In this document: piece by piece, positions 27,013 through 35,992 of the stretch | Numbering within the stretch: the stretch's first letter is position 1 | Layout: every line of letters starts with the position of its first letter | Origin: Leptospira ryugenii | GTDB taxonomy: Bacteria; Spirochaetota; Leptospiria; Leptospirales; Leptospiraceae | NCBI RefSeq assembly: GCF_003114855.1 | Contig: NZ_BFBB01000003.1 | Coordinates: forward strand, 685,077-749,076 | Direction of reading: 5' to 3' | Length of the DNA: 64,000 bases | The notes under the pieces: model-generated | Told to the model about the DNA's origin: nothing | The model's database searches: none | The model's input: the letters and a program-made list of their open reading frames with translations, nothing else | Translations under genes and position numbers: made by a program

Positions 27013-27750
27013 ATGAAACCTAAATTGTATGCCTTCCCCATTTCTCACTTTTCAGAAAAAGCAAGATTTGCTTTGGACAGAGCTGGGTACAGTTACGATC
27101 TACAATTGCTTTATCCCGGAGAACACATTCAAATTTTAAAGGACAAAGTGCCCGAAACTTCTGTTCCCGTTTTAGAAACTGAAAAAGGATGGATCCAAGG
27201 CTCTAGTTTGGTCCTGGATTTGGTAGAAGAAAAAGCCTTCGGAAAGAAAGCAGAGGCCAATGAAAGAGCAGAGGAAGAGAAAATAGACGAAATTTTAGGA
27301 AAAGGCTTACAAACCATTCTATACTACTACGTACTCCCGAGTCCCGAAATTGTAGGCAAACTCTTCTCCTTACAAAAACCAAAACCAGAGGAAGTAATCC
27401 CCCCGCCCGAACGATTTGACCTAGTCTCTCTTGTTTTACGAAAAAAGTATAAAATCAATCCAAAGAATGTGGAATCTGTTCTGACAAGGGTAAATGAATA
27501 CGCTCAAGAGATCCAAACCGTTTATAAAAAGCGAAAATTTTATAATGGAATATCATTTGGTCGGGTGGACCTAACGATTTCCAGTTTGTTGGGAGCACTC
27601 GCTTTGCCAGAAAAAGCGCCGGCAACAGATTGGTTTCTTTCAGCAGAAATGCCAAAAGGCTTTTTGGAGTGGAAACGATCTTTGGACATCGACTTTCTTT
27701 TGGACCGAATAAGAGAATTTTATCATGAATTTAGAACCCATTCCACATAA
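27013..27750 (+). CDS. Glutathione S-transferase-like protein
   Basis: The roughly 245-residue protein begins with a thioredoxin-like GST N-domain: KLYAFPISHFSEKARFALDRAG has the active-site serine region, and VPETSVPVLE is the cis-Pro motif that binds the gamma-glutamyl group. The C-terminal part is helical and carries GRVDLTISSLLGALALP, the GST C-domain N-capping pattern. ATG at 27013 is adopted because the domain starts there; an ATG at 26983 is also possible, both with weak ribosome-binding sites. Substrate unknown. It overlaps the convergent cutA by 28 bp. Confidence 0.8.
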   Translation: MKPKLYAFPISHFSEKARFALDRAGYSYDLQLLYPGEHIQILKDKVPETSVPVLETEKGWIQGSSLVLDLVEEKAFGKKAEANERAEEEKIDEILGKGLQTILYYYVLPSPEIVGKLFSLQKPKPEEVIPPPERFDLVSLVLRKKYKINPKNVESVLTRVNEYAQEIQTVYKKRKFYNGISFGRVDLTISSLLGALALPEKAPATDWFLSAEMPKGFLEWKRSLDIDFLLDRIREFYHEFRTHST

Positions 27751-28034
27751 TCTGGATTAGATGGCCCAGAAAGATAACTAACGATACAGGGGAGTTCGTA
27801 AGAATGTAATTCCTTGGCTCGTTTGATCAGCTCGTCCAATTTGGATTCCTTTACTTTGAGTAGCAGGAGACTTTCACTGTCTCTTTGCAAACTACCATTC
27901 CAATTGTAGATACTTTTTATTTTGGGGATGACATTGGCGCAAGCAGCCAAATGTTCCAAGACCAAAGCCTCACCGATCTTTTCAGCCTCTGCCTCATCGC
28001 GGGTTGTGATGTAAACTAGAAAGATTCTCGCCAT
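27723..28034 (-). CDS. cutA: CutA divalent-cation tolerance family protein
   Basis: The 103-residue protein has the CutA core: VYITTRDEAEAEKIGEALV, LAACANVIPKIKSIYNWNG and SYELPCIVSY, the typical trimeric ferredoxin-like fold. Name and link to copper tolerance come from E. coli; the biochemical function of the family remains unclear. The ATG at 28034 fits family length; an ATG 13 codons upstream would add an unusual tail. Confidence 0.93.
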   Translation of the reverse strand: MARIFLVYITTRDEAEAEKIGEALVLEHLAACANVIPKIKSIYNWNGSLQRDSESLLLLKVKESKLDELIKRAKELHSYELPCIVSYLSGPSNPDYVEWVLNS

Positions 28035-28089
28035 ACACCAAATATTTCTTACTTGCCGATTTCTTTCTATCATTTAGTTTACTCCCATT

Positions 28090-28869
28090 ATGACCCAAAG
28101 ATCGTTTTACCTCACCTCTCTTTTGATCTCATTGACCTTATGGGCTGATCCAGTAAACATACCTGCTATCTCTTCCAGTAGTTTTCGGATTGGAAATACC
28201 AATAAATTTCCTCCTTCATTTGCAATGGATGGTAAATTAGAGTCGAGTTGGGTAGAAGGTACGAATGGCGATGGGATAGGCGAGAGCTTAACAATCAGCT
28301 ATAAGAGCGATCTTAAATTCAAAACCCTGGCAATTTACAATGGTTTTGGGGATCCGAAAGAATGGGGCAACCACAACAGAATCAAAAAACTAAAGTTGAG
28401 CACCAATACGGGAACGGAAGAGACCTTTTTACTTAAGGATAGTTTATCCATGCAAAAATTGGATCTCAAAACGGAATCCAATGCCAAGTCGATTACATTG
28501 ACAATTTTAGAAGTCTACAAAGGAAAACAGGAAAGTGGTGCCGCGATCGCAGAACTTAAGTTTCTTTCCGAACAATCTGGTCTTATCTTAAGCCCTCCCA
28601 AAAATACCTGGGCAATAGGCAAATGGAAAACCGAATCCAATATAGCAAGGATTTCACTACACAACGATGGTACCTGTGAAATGGGTTATGAATCAGCGAG
28701 AATGTTATGCACTTGGTCTGAAAAAGGCGACAAAGTTTTAGTTCAGTTGGAGGCAAAGCTACCACTTACGGATACAGATCGTTTAGAATTGAAATTCAAC
28801 CGATCAGGCTCAGATCCCTACATCGAAATCAATGGGAAACATCGGTTCATCAGAAACAATGAAGTTTAA
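28090..28869 (+). CDS. Exported discoidin/NADase-type glycan-binding domain protein
   Basis: The 259-residue product has a signal peptide (FYLTSLLISLTLWA). Residues about 30-155 resemble a discoidin-like, NADase-type glycan-binding domain: FAMDGKLESSWVEG, GIGESLTISY, LAIYNGFGDPKEWGNHNRIK and a closing ILEVYKG. Such domains bind carbohydrate. The C-terminal 90 residues (KWKTESNIARISLHNDGTCEM onward) look like a small beta-sandwich of lipocalin-like type. Likely an envelope or secreted binding protein. Its stop overlaps the ATP-grasp stop by 4 bp on the opposite strand. Confidence 0.75.
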   Translation: MTQRSFYLTSLLISLTLWADPVNIPAISSSSFRIGNTNKFPPSFAMDGKLESSWVEGTNGDGIGESLTISYKSDLKFKTLAIYNGFGDPKEWGNHNRIKKLKLSTNTGTEETFLLKDSLSMQKLDLKTESNAKSITLTILEVYKGKQESGAAIAELKFLSEQSGLILSPPKNTWAIGKWKTESNIARISLHNDGTCEMGYESARMLCTWSEKGDKVLVQLEAKLPLTDTDRLELKFNRSGSDPYIEINGKHRFIRNNEV

Positions 28870-30029
28870 ACAAAGGTATCGCGCCAAGAAAGCCTAATCT
28901 CCTCTAAGAGTGAACTTTCATCGCCCTTTGTTTCCCAATACAGGCCTACATTTTGGTAGGCTTTATTTTTTTGGTCCATAAAAGGGGTCACAAAGTTTAA
29001 AAAACAATTATGTTCTGATTCTATAGCCTCTAACCAAGATTCAATTGCTTTTAGTTGAACAGAACGAACGGGCAGAAACAAAAATCCTACCGTTTCACCA
29101 AATGTATTCCTTCTCTTCTTAAACTCATACAAGACTCTGCCGATCGAATAACGAAAATTAATCTCAGAAAAACACTGGATGTGCAGTGTTCCATTTTTTT
29201 TATACAAAAATCCATCCATAGCTAAAGGTCCCTGGTAAGGGACTTCTAAAAGCTGGTAGACAGATTGGATGACTTTCTGGATCTCGGGGAAGTATGTTTG
29301 TAAATAGGCTGAATTTTCTTTTGAAATGGAAATGCCCAGAAAGCCCCCCTTCTCATCGACATACATATGGGTAAGCTCAATTCCTTGGGGGCCTACCTCG
29401 TCAAAATCCCAGAGGCTTGAAAAATCATAAAACCTTTCTTTTCCAAACCACTCTTCTACAAAAATAGGAAAATCAAATAACTTATGTTTGATTTGTTGCA
29501 ACTTCCAAACTTGCCCAGGGTTTTCCAAGATAAGATGGTTTCTACCTGCAATCCCATACCTCCCCTTCACAACCATTGCTGTTGAGCTATGCTCTTGTAA
29601 GTAGTCGAAGAGGCCATCTTCCGAATGTAAGATCTTTGCTCGGATAACGTACTCAGGTAAGGATTCTTTCCAAATTGTTTGGGTGATCTTTGAATTTAGG
29701 TATTGGGATTCTTTGCGTTTGTCTAAATTTTCTGTGATAACACCATTGTCGAGATCATGGAGTCTGCCCCATTCCTTCCATTGAATCGAGGGGGACAAGA
29801 GATCTCCCTCCTTCCAAATGTTTGCAGGTTCAATTCCAAATCTTTTTAAAAAATGGAAATAACTTGGATGAGGATTGCCCGTCAGGTGAACAAAATCATC
29901 AGGACGAGCCAAGAGGAAAAAAAGAGTCTCCAATGACTCCCTTCTCCTCTCAGTTGATTTGTCTAAAGATATCTTTGGTTCAAGAAGCCTATATTCAAAG
30001 AGTGGATCAAGTGAATAAAGGAAAGCCAA
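28866..30029 (-). CDS. ATP-grasp-like protein
   Basis: The 387-residue protein is unnamed, but its second half has an ATP-grasp pattern: a glycine-rich KGRYGIAGRNHLIL loop with the nucleotide Lys, an adenine-binding VEEWF, and a C-terminal AMDGFLYKKNG then SEINFRYSIGR in which E, N and R are typical metal and phosphate ligands. ATP-grasp enzymes join a carboxylate to an amine or similar nucleophile through an acyl phosphate. The TTG start is 6 bases after the DegT-like gene stop, so the two form an operon. Substrates unknown. Confidence 0.65.
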   Translation of the reverse strand: MAFLYSLDPLFEYRLLEPKISLDKSTERRRESLETLFFLLARPDDFVHLTGNPHPSYFHFLKRFGIEPANIWKEGDLLSPSIQWKEWGRLHDLDNGVITENLDKRKESQYLNSKITQTIWKESLPEYVIRAKILHSEDGLFDYLQEHSSTAMVVKGRYGIAGRNHLILENPGQVWKLQQIKHKLFDFPIFVEEWFGKERFYDFSSLWDFDEVGPQGIELTHMYVDEKGGFLGISISKENSAYLQTYFPEIQKVIQSVYQLLEVPYQGPLAMDGFLYKKNGTLHIQCFSEINFRYSIGRVLYEFKKRRNTFGETVGFLFLPVRSVQLKAIESWLEAIESEHNCFLNFVTPFMDQKNKAYQNVGLYWETKGDESSLLEEIRLSWRDTFV

Positions 30030-30035
30030 ACCGCT

Positions 30036-31130
30036 CTAATAGATCCTACGAATAGCCGTTGCTATTCTCTGTACATTATCTTTTGTTAGGTTGGGATAGA
30101 CAGGAATACAGTGACCTCTTTGGTAAAGTCTCTCTGCATTTGGAAAGTCCAATCGATTCTCTTCTAAAATCGAATGTAACGGTTCCTGAATGGTTCTCTG
30201 TGTCTCAATGTGTATCGACTTAAAGTATCTATTCACTTCTTCATAACCTCGGTTAGAGACAATGATAGGAAAGCGATGAAAGGTGTCTTCATTCGGATTT
30301 GAAAAATAAGTTTCAAGCCTTGAATTTTGAACAGCTTGTAAATAGGCAAATGCGATTTTTCTTTGGCGGTCAAGGATCACACCAAGTTTGGAAAGCTGTT
30401 CGATGCCCAAAGCAGCTTGGTAATCAACTAAATGGTAATCAAACTTGGGTTCACCAAATACTCGTTTTACGTTTGGTCCAGATTTAAAGGATCGGATCTT
30501 CTGAACAAGTTGTGTTTCCGCAGAGGTGATCATTGCTCCATTACCGGTTGTGATCATATTCTCAGCATCCAATCCAGCTATGGAAATCGAACCTTGTTTC
30601 CCGACAGGTATTGTTTCCGAGATAGCCCCAATCACTTCCGTGTAATCTTCAATGATTTGCAGGCCCTCTGCTTGGTAATTTTTTAAAGACAGTAGAGAAC
30701 CAAAACTATGGTCTAAAATGGCGACCTTAGCCTCTGAAGATAGACGCTTCGTATGGAATGATTCTGGATCTGGGTGAAAAGAATTCTTCCCAAGATCTAC
30801 TAATATCGGTTTGGCTCGTAACAAAAAGATGGCATCAAGAGCAGCAATAGGAGCAAAGGAAGAAAGTAAAATTTTATCCCCTTCTTGGACACCTAAGGCA
30901 AGTAAAGAGAGATGATACGCTGAAGTGAGTGAATTGACCGAGACAGCATGTTTGGTCTTAAAGGTATGGCAAAATGACTTTTCAAATCTATCCACGATTT
31001 CTCCAGTGGACAGGTGCTCTTCTACCAAACATTCCAAAACACCTTTTAAGTCCTCGCGTGAGAGGGTGGGTTTGTGGAATTCGATTTCTTTTAATTTTTT
31101 GATGGGTCTTTGTATTGTTTCGGTGCTCAT
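30036..31130 (-). CDS. DegT/DnrJ/EryC1/StrS aminotransferase-fold protein lacking the PLP lysine
   Basis: The 364-residue protein shares the DegT family frame: HLSTGEIVDRFEKSF, VNSLTSAYHLSLLALGV, GDKILLSSFAPIAALDAI and IIEDYTEVIGA, the last corresponding to the PLP-binding DxAQxxGA. The internal-aldimine lysine normally in an S-F-H-x-x-K-x-x-T-x-G-E-G-G segment is absent: here the segment reads SIAGLDAENMITTGNGAM, with Asn at the aligned place and NGA for EGG. It therefore may not be a sugar aminotransferase. It is transcribed with the ATP-grasp gene and divergent from avtA. Confidence 0.8.
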   Translation of the reverse strand: MSTETIQRPIKKLKEIEFHKPTLSREDLKGVLECLVEEHLSTGEIVDRFEKSFCHTFKTKHAVSVNSLTSAYHLSLLALGVQEGDKILLSSFAPIAALDAIFLLRAKPILVDLGKNSFHPDPESFHTKRLSSEAKVAILDHSFGSLLSLKNYQAEGLQIIEDYTEVIGAISETIPVGKQGSISIAGLDAENMITTGNGAMITSAETQLVQKIRSFKSGPNVKRVFGEPKFDYHLVDYQAALGIEQLSKLGVILDRQRKIAFAYLQAVQNSRLETYFSNPNEDTFHRFPIIVSNRGYEEVNRYFKSIHIETQRTIQEPLHSILEENRLDFPNAERLYQRGHCIPVYPNLTKDNVQRIATAIRRIY

Positions 31131-31146
31131 CCAACAAGCTTCCTTT

Positions 31147-31187
31147 ATTATGTCACTTTACATCGGTACTTCTGAATTATGTCACTT
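31147..31187. repeat. Direct repeat ATTATGTCACTT in divergent promoter region
   Basis: ATTATGTCACTT occurs at 31147-31158 and 31176-31187, 29 bases apart, between the DegT-like gene and avtA. The near three-turn spacing on one DNA face suggests two sites for one regulator, or repeated promoter elements. Confidence 0.45.
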
Positions 31188-31265
31188 CATTTTTAGATAT
31201 GAGAACATAATTTTTAATGAAGCTTGGTTTGGGGGCCAGAATCTTGGCGATCAGGCAGGAAAATA

Positions 31266-32519
31266 GTGCAGATTTCAAGGCTTTCGCAAAAAATCCAGAC
31301 CCAAAATGGCATCCTGAGCCTCATGGAAGACCTCAAAGAGGCCCTCACCCACAGGGGAGAAAGGATGGCATTTTTGGGAGGGGGAAACCCTGCCTCCATC
31401 CCAGAAGCAGAAGAAATCTTTGCCCAAACCTACGAAGCGATCGGCAGGGACAAGTCCCATCTACGCAGCATTTTAGGGGATTACAGTGGACCGATTGGCA
31501 ATGAAGACCTCCGCTCCCTAGCCGCCGAAGCCCTCGCCTTGGAATTGAACTTCCCGCTCACAAAGGAACACATAGCCTTTTTCAATGGCAGCCAAAATGC
31601 CTTTTACTTTTTGTTGAATGCGTTTTCTGGCACTATGCCCGATGGAACCTTCCGTCGCATTGGATTGCCCATCGTCCCAGAGTACATTGGTTATGCGGAC
31701 CAAACAAATGAAGCGGGAGTCTTTGCAGCATTCCTTCCCAATGTAGAACAGGACGGTCCGAACCGTTTTCGGTATACATTGAATGCAAAGCAAGAGTACC
31801 CGGACGATTTAGGAGTCTTGGTCATTTCACGCCCGACAAACCCAAGCGGGAACGTGCTTTCCCTCCGAGAAATCAAGGATTTGCATAGCCTCTGTGTGAA
31901 AAGGAAGATACCATTTTTAATCGACCTTGCCTATGGAAATCCATTCCCAAATCTCATCGGCAAAGAGGAACCAATACACTTCTCTCCTGGGATGGTCTTA
32001 AGTTTAAGTTTCTCCAAAATTGGACTGCCAGGATTACGATTTGGGATCGTGGTTGCCGATCCTCCCGTCATCGAGCTCCTCTCCTCCTTTGCGGCGACAG
32101 GGAATCTAAGTGCGGGCAATATTGGTCCAGCCTTTGCGCGAATCTTTTGGAAAGAACGCACATTGGAATATTTGTCCAATCACATCTTACGCCCGTACTA
32201 CGATACTAAATTACAAATGGCCCTCGAGATCCTGGAAGGAGTGTTCCAAACTGAAAAAATAGATTACCTGATCCACAAACCTCTCGGTGGATTTTTTGTA
32301 TGGTTGTATTTCCCTAGTATTTCGATCACGAACCAGGAGCTATATGAACTTTGCAAAGAAGAATCCGTTACCATTGTTTCGGGACATTACTTTTTCCCTG
32401 GTTTAGTAGAGCACTTTTCACACAGAGAGAAATGCATACGTTTGACATATTGCCGTAGCGAGGAGGAAATAGCCTACGGGAGTAAAATCCTTGCCCAACT
32501 TGTGGCAAAACATTCATAA
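31266..32519 (+). CDS. avtA: Valine-pyruvate aminotransferase family protein
   Basis: AvtA transfers an amino group between valine/alanine and pyruvate/2-oxoisovalerate. The 417-residue protein matches AvtA from the N-terminus (GILSLMEDLKEAL, LGGGNPASIPE) through FFNGSQNAFYFLLN, VISRPTNPSGNVLS and the PLP-lysine motif LSFSKIGLPGLRFG. The GTG at 31266 with AGGA five bases earlier fits the family N-terminus; the open frame extends further upstream without a good start. Fold type I aminotransferase is certain; exact substrate preference less so. Confidence 0.87.
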   Translation: MQISRLSQKIQTQNGILSLMEDLKEALTHRGERMAFLGGGNPASIPEAEEIFAQTYEAIGRDKSHLRSILGDYSGPIGNEDLRSLAAEALALELNFPLTKEHIAFFNGSQNAFYFLLNAFSGTMPDGTFRRIGLPIVPEYIGYADQTNEAGVFAAFLPNVEQDGPNRFRYTLNAKQEYPDDLGVLVISRPTNPSGNVLSLREIKDLHSLCVKRKIPFLIDLAYGNPFPNLIGKEEPIHFSPGMVLSLSFSKIGLPGLRFGIVVADPPVIELLSSFAATGNLSAGNIGPAFARIFWKERTLEYLSNHILRPYYDTKLQMALEILEGVFQTEKIDYLIHKPLGGFFVWLYFPSISITNQELYELCKEESVTIVSGHYFFPGLVEHFSHREKCIRLTYCRSEEEIAYGSKILAQLVAKHS

Positions 32520-32524
32520 GCCAA

Positions 32525-34843
32525 ATGAACGATTCAGATGAACTAGATATCAGCTTTGGGAAAGAGGAAACCCGGGCCCCAGCAGAGGTGCAGACACCTA
32601 GCTCACAATCCTACATCCAACTATCGGATGCTATTGGCAGCCTCAGCCCCACTGCTAGGTGTATTTTAGATGAACTCAAAGATTGGCACAAACGTGTTGA
32701 AAAACATGGGAGTAAGGAAGTGCATCCATCCTACCTCCTTACACTCGATAAGGTCCCAGAAGCTTTGGGTAAGTACAACAATTTGGGTGCCCAAGGCAAA
32801 ACTGAGAATGCTATTTATCACGCCTTACGCCTGTTATTGGACATTGACCATAGGGGTACCAATCGAGTCATGTATGCTTACCCCTATTTGATAAAAAACG
32901 GGAGTAAAATCGCTAGTAAAATCGCACTCATTGCCCCACAGAAAGAAAACAAAACAGATACCATCCCATACCGCCAAGCTTGCTTTCGATTTTCGCAAGA
33001 GCTAGTGAAACTCCTTTTGGACAACCGAGCCAAAAAAGGTAGAAACTGGGATGAACAAAATCCAGGGAATATTCTCATCCAAAAGAACCGAGATGGTAAA
33101 CCTTGGCTCTATCCGAAGTTGGGTAGCCTTGAGTCGGAAGTCACATCTTTAGTAAGGAAGGGATTTGGGAACATTCCGTACTTACCAATGGCTGATTTTT
33201 TGATTGATTTCGTAAATTTTGCCAAAGAACAAAGTCTAGCATTGCCAATCTTGAGTGATTATCACATTGTCATTGATGAATTGGACATTCATCCAGATGG
33301 AAAATTCAAAAAGTTACCAGAAGTGGTCAATCAAATCCTTTCGCAGTTGGATGCTCTTGAAACATTTACAAAAGAATATCTGATAAAGATGGCAACAGAT
33401 GCCAAATATGAATCATTCTTACAAAGAATAAACGAGTATTTCCAGACAAATCATTTTACTTCTATCGAAGACAAGATGAATCCAGAAGAGAGGGTCAAAA
33501 AATTTCTGACTCTCGTTGAATCTTTCCCTTTTACTTCTGGAAAGGGTGGTTTGAGCGACCAAGTCAGAGAAACTGTTGACACAAGTATCAAAATCTTAAG
33601 AAGGCTTTGTGAGGAAAAAGGTTCCGTATTACATAGGAAAGATGACAATATCTATTCTTCTGTAAAACAAACCGTCATGTCAAAAATTCCTGAGTATACA
33701 AAGAACAACCATACACTTCTGAGAATTAATTTCGAAGATGAGGTAGCACAAGCTGGTATCACCTCTGAAGAAAAGGCAAAGGAATATATCAAAAGACTAA
33801 AAGACGATGTCTTCTCAGAGTTTTCTTATTATGAAGAAAAGCAGGAAAATGGCAGGACCATCTACTATGTTGTGGACCACGGTTATTTAGCGGCCGTTAT
33901 TCACAAACTTTCCTTTGAAGGCAAAGGAAATCCCGAATTAGAAAAACAATTAGAATACGCTAAAATCATCAACCATAGACTCTCCAATCCAAAACACCCT
34001 GGATTAAACAGCAAGTTAAGGCCAGATGCCATCTCCAAAATGAACGCAGGTATCCGCGAATTGGAAATCCAAGAAGCGGAACGCGCAAAACAAGAGGATA
34101 TCAGAAGTCGTTTCAACATTGTTTCTGGTGTCATGACCTTCATAGTCTCAACTTTGATCTTTGTCACAGCCGCCTATTATTTGCGTTCAGCGATGCCACT
34201 GTTTTTTGGCGTACCGTTCTCGGTAGTCGCTGGTTTTATGGCTGCCTTATTCTTTCGAGAAAAATCGCAGGACGAGATTCGTGAGGATATAAAGAACTCA
34301 GGTAAGTTTGGGGCTTTGTCAGAATGGGGAAAACCAGGGTCTAGTTCTGGCAGTTCACTTGGTTCTTCAGTTGGTAAAGACGAAGATAGCAATCCTAAAG
34401 AAGAAAAAATCGCCCATATTTACAAGGCGGCTGATAATTTTGTCTTCCCAAAACGATTCAATAAGATTACAGACAAGGTTTTAGATCCAAAAACACTAAA
34501 AACTCGGATCTATGAAAACTTGGACAATATCAAACGCAATCATATGAGTTTGGCCAAAGAAACGAATGATGACAAGGTGGCATCTACTGTGGAGTATGCG
34601 GTTTTACAATCTGTAGCCACTATTCTTATTCCAGACGAAGTTGCCGTCAAAGACCAACCAAGTACAATCTATATCAACAGAAACGACTTAAAGGCAGCCC
34701 TCTTCCGTGACCAGTTAGCTGACTTCTATCGCGATGAGATGAACAAAAAGAAGTTTGATAAGAAGATGGTCAAATACTATACCTATCTCATCAACACGAT
34801 TGAAATGGAATACTATAAATACTTACCCAAAAAACGTATCTAG
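32525..34843 (+). CDS. Large protein of unknown function with two adjacent transmembrane helices
   Basis: I recognise no family for this 772-residue protein. About 525 hydrophilic, mostly helical residues precede a hairpin of two helices (about 531-552 and 557-578, FIVSTLIFVTAAYYL and FFGVPFSVVAGFMAALFF). A Ser/Gly linker (GSSSGSSLGSS) and a further soluble domain of about 150 residues rich in Lys and Asp follow. Both soluble parts are expected on the cytoplasmic side. It starts 5 bases after avtA, probably co-transcribed, and converges with the photolyase-like gene, overlapping it by 21 bp. Confidence 0.72.
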   Translation: MNDSDELDISFGKEETRAPAEVQTPSSQSYIQLSDAIGSLSPTARCILDELKDWHKRVEKHGSKEVHPSYLLTLDKVPEALGKYNNLGAQGKTENAIYHALRLLLDIDHRGTNRVMYAYPYLIKNGSKIASKIALIAPQKENKTDTIPYRQACFRFSQELVKLLLDNRAKKGRNWDEQNPGNILIQKNRDGKPWLYPKLGSLESEVTSLVRKGFGNIPYLPMADFLIDFVNFAKEQSLALPILSDYHIVIDELDIHPDGKFKKLPEVVNQILSQLDALETFTKEYLIKMATDAKYESFLQRINEYFQTNHFTSIEDKMNPEERVKKFLTLVESFPFTSGKGGLSDQVRETVDTSIKILRRLCEEKGSVLHRKDDNIYSSVKQTVMSKIPEYTKNNHTLLRINFEDEVAQAGITSEEKAKEYIKRLKDDVFSEFSYYEEKQENGRTIYYVVDHGYLAAVIHKLSFEGKGNPELEKQLEYAKIINHRLSNPKHPGLNSKLRPDAISKMNAGIRELEIQEAERAKQEDIRSRFNIVSGVMTFIVSTLIFVTAAYYLRSAMPLFFGVPFSVVAGFMAALFFREKSQDEIREDIKNSGKFGALSEWGKPGSSSGSSLGSSVGKDEDSNPKEEKIAHIYKAADNFVFPKRFNKITDKVLDPKTLKTRIYENLDNIKRNHMSLAKETNDDKVASTVEYAVLQSVATILIPDEVAVKDQPSTIYINRNDLKAALFRDQLADFYRDEMNKKKFDKKMVKYYTYLINTIEMEYYKYLPKKRI

Positions 34844-35992
34844 GTACTTTTCACATCGCTTCCAGTAATTAAAAAAACTAGGATAAAAGCCGTTCACGTT
34901 GGGATACATCCATTCCCGTTCGTCTAGATGGATATCTAAATGGGGAAGACTTGGGTGTTCTCGCGTATATATTTTGTTAGCTGCCAAAATAGGCAAAATA
35001 TCTTCCCATTCTTGAATTAAGATTTGCAAGTTCGGAAGATTCTCAAGGGCAAGAGAAATTGTAAATTGAAGAACTTGTTCTGACACAGGATGTTTTTTAA
35101 ACAGACTTGGAGGCAATACCAAATAACGATTCCCTTCTTCAAGAGACCTCCATTCTGGATCTAGGTGGTAAAAATGATAGAGAAAAATGTTTTTATTTTG
35201 GACATCTGCTTGGAAGTCATTTTGTAAATCTTCTTTGGAGAGAAATCTCTTTAGAAGATCTGGAGCTAATCTTTCTGACCACTTAAGTAAATCTATTTCC
35301 AAGATCGGGTTTTCTAATTCCGACCATTCTTCTGGGCAATCCATAGTCATAATCTCTTCATAACTTTTATCCAGAGGTGTTTGGAATTGTAAGGTGTGTG
35401 TATACCTATTAATGTTCTCTTGGTTCATTATGTACTTTTTGTTACTAAATGCTCCGGCTACCCACTGCCAACTGCATGTATTACTTGCCAGATCTCCATC
35501 TAACAAATGATAATAAAGCCACCGAGATGGCTCATACCAATGTGCTCTAGCGATGTTGCAAACAAGGGAGGCAAGGTACATTCTTACATGATTGTGCATG
35601 TAGCCGATGGAGTAGAGTTTTTGGATCTCTTTGTCTATTCCTTCAATCCCAGTTCTTGCCAAGAGGACAGATTTCGGGATACCGAAGTGATGGACATCTG
35701 GCTGCTCTCGTTTCAAGTCTTGGAAAATACCATCCCCCTTGGCTGACCAAATCCTTTGGTAGTATTCGCGCCAAGCTAACTCTTGCAAAAAAGAGCTGAT
35801 TTGATAACGTTTATATCCCAAGGAAAGTATATGATCGAAGATCCGTTTTGTACTAATAAGGCCCCTCGAGAGATAAGGGGAAAGATAAGAAACCTTTCCA
35901 TCTATGTAATTTCTAGTTTTTCCATATAAGACTGGATCTAGATTTTGGATTTGTTTGGTGATCTCTGCGTATTTAGTTGAGAAAGGACTCAT
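34823..35992 (-). CDS. Photolyase/cryptochrome-like protein with FAD domain first
   Basis: The 389-residue protein begins directly with the photolyase FAD-binding helical domain: YLSPYLSRGLIS, FLQELAWREYY, LYSIGYMHNHVRMYLASL and DLASNTCSWQWVAG match the DNA-photolyase/cryptochrome motifs around flavin. The usual N-terminal antenna-binding alpha/beta domain is missing; residues about 265-389 (FLYHFYHLDPEW, RYLVLPPSLFKKHPVSEQV, then REWMYPNVNGFYPSFFNYW) look instead like that domain placed after the FAD domain. The start ATG overlaps the upstream gene stop (ATGA). CPD or (6-4) repair, or light signalling, cannot be chosen from sequence. Confidence 0.8.
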   Translation of the reverse strand: MSPFSTKYAEITKQIQNLDPVLYGKTRNYIDGKVSYLSPYLSRGLISTKRIFDHILSLGYKRYQISSFLQELAWREYYQRIWSAKGDGIFQDLKREQPDVHHFGIPKSVLLARTGIEGIDKEIQKLYSIGYMHNHVRMYLASLVCNIARAHWYEPSRWLYYHLLDGDLASNTCSWQWVAGAFSNKKYIMNQENINRYTHTLQFQTPLDKSYEEIMTMDCPEEWSELENPILEIDLLKWSERLAPDLLKRFLSKEDLQNDFQADVQNKNIFLYHFYHLDPEWRSLEEGNRYLVLPPSLFKKHPVSEQVLQFTISLALENLPNLQILIQEWEDILPILAANKIYTREHPSLPHLDIHLDEREWMYPNVNGFYPSFFNYWKRCEKYLDTFFG

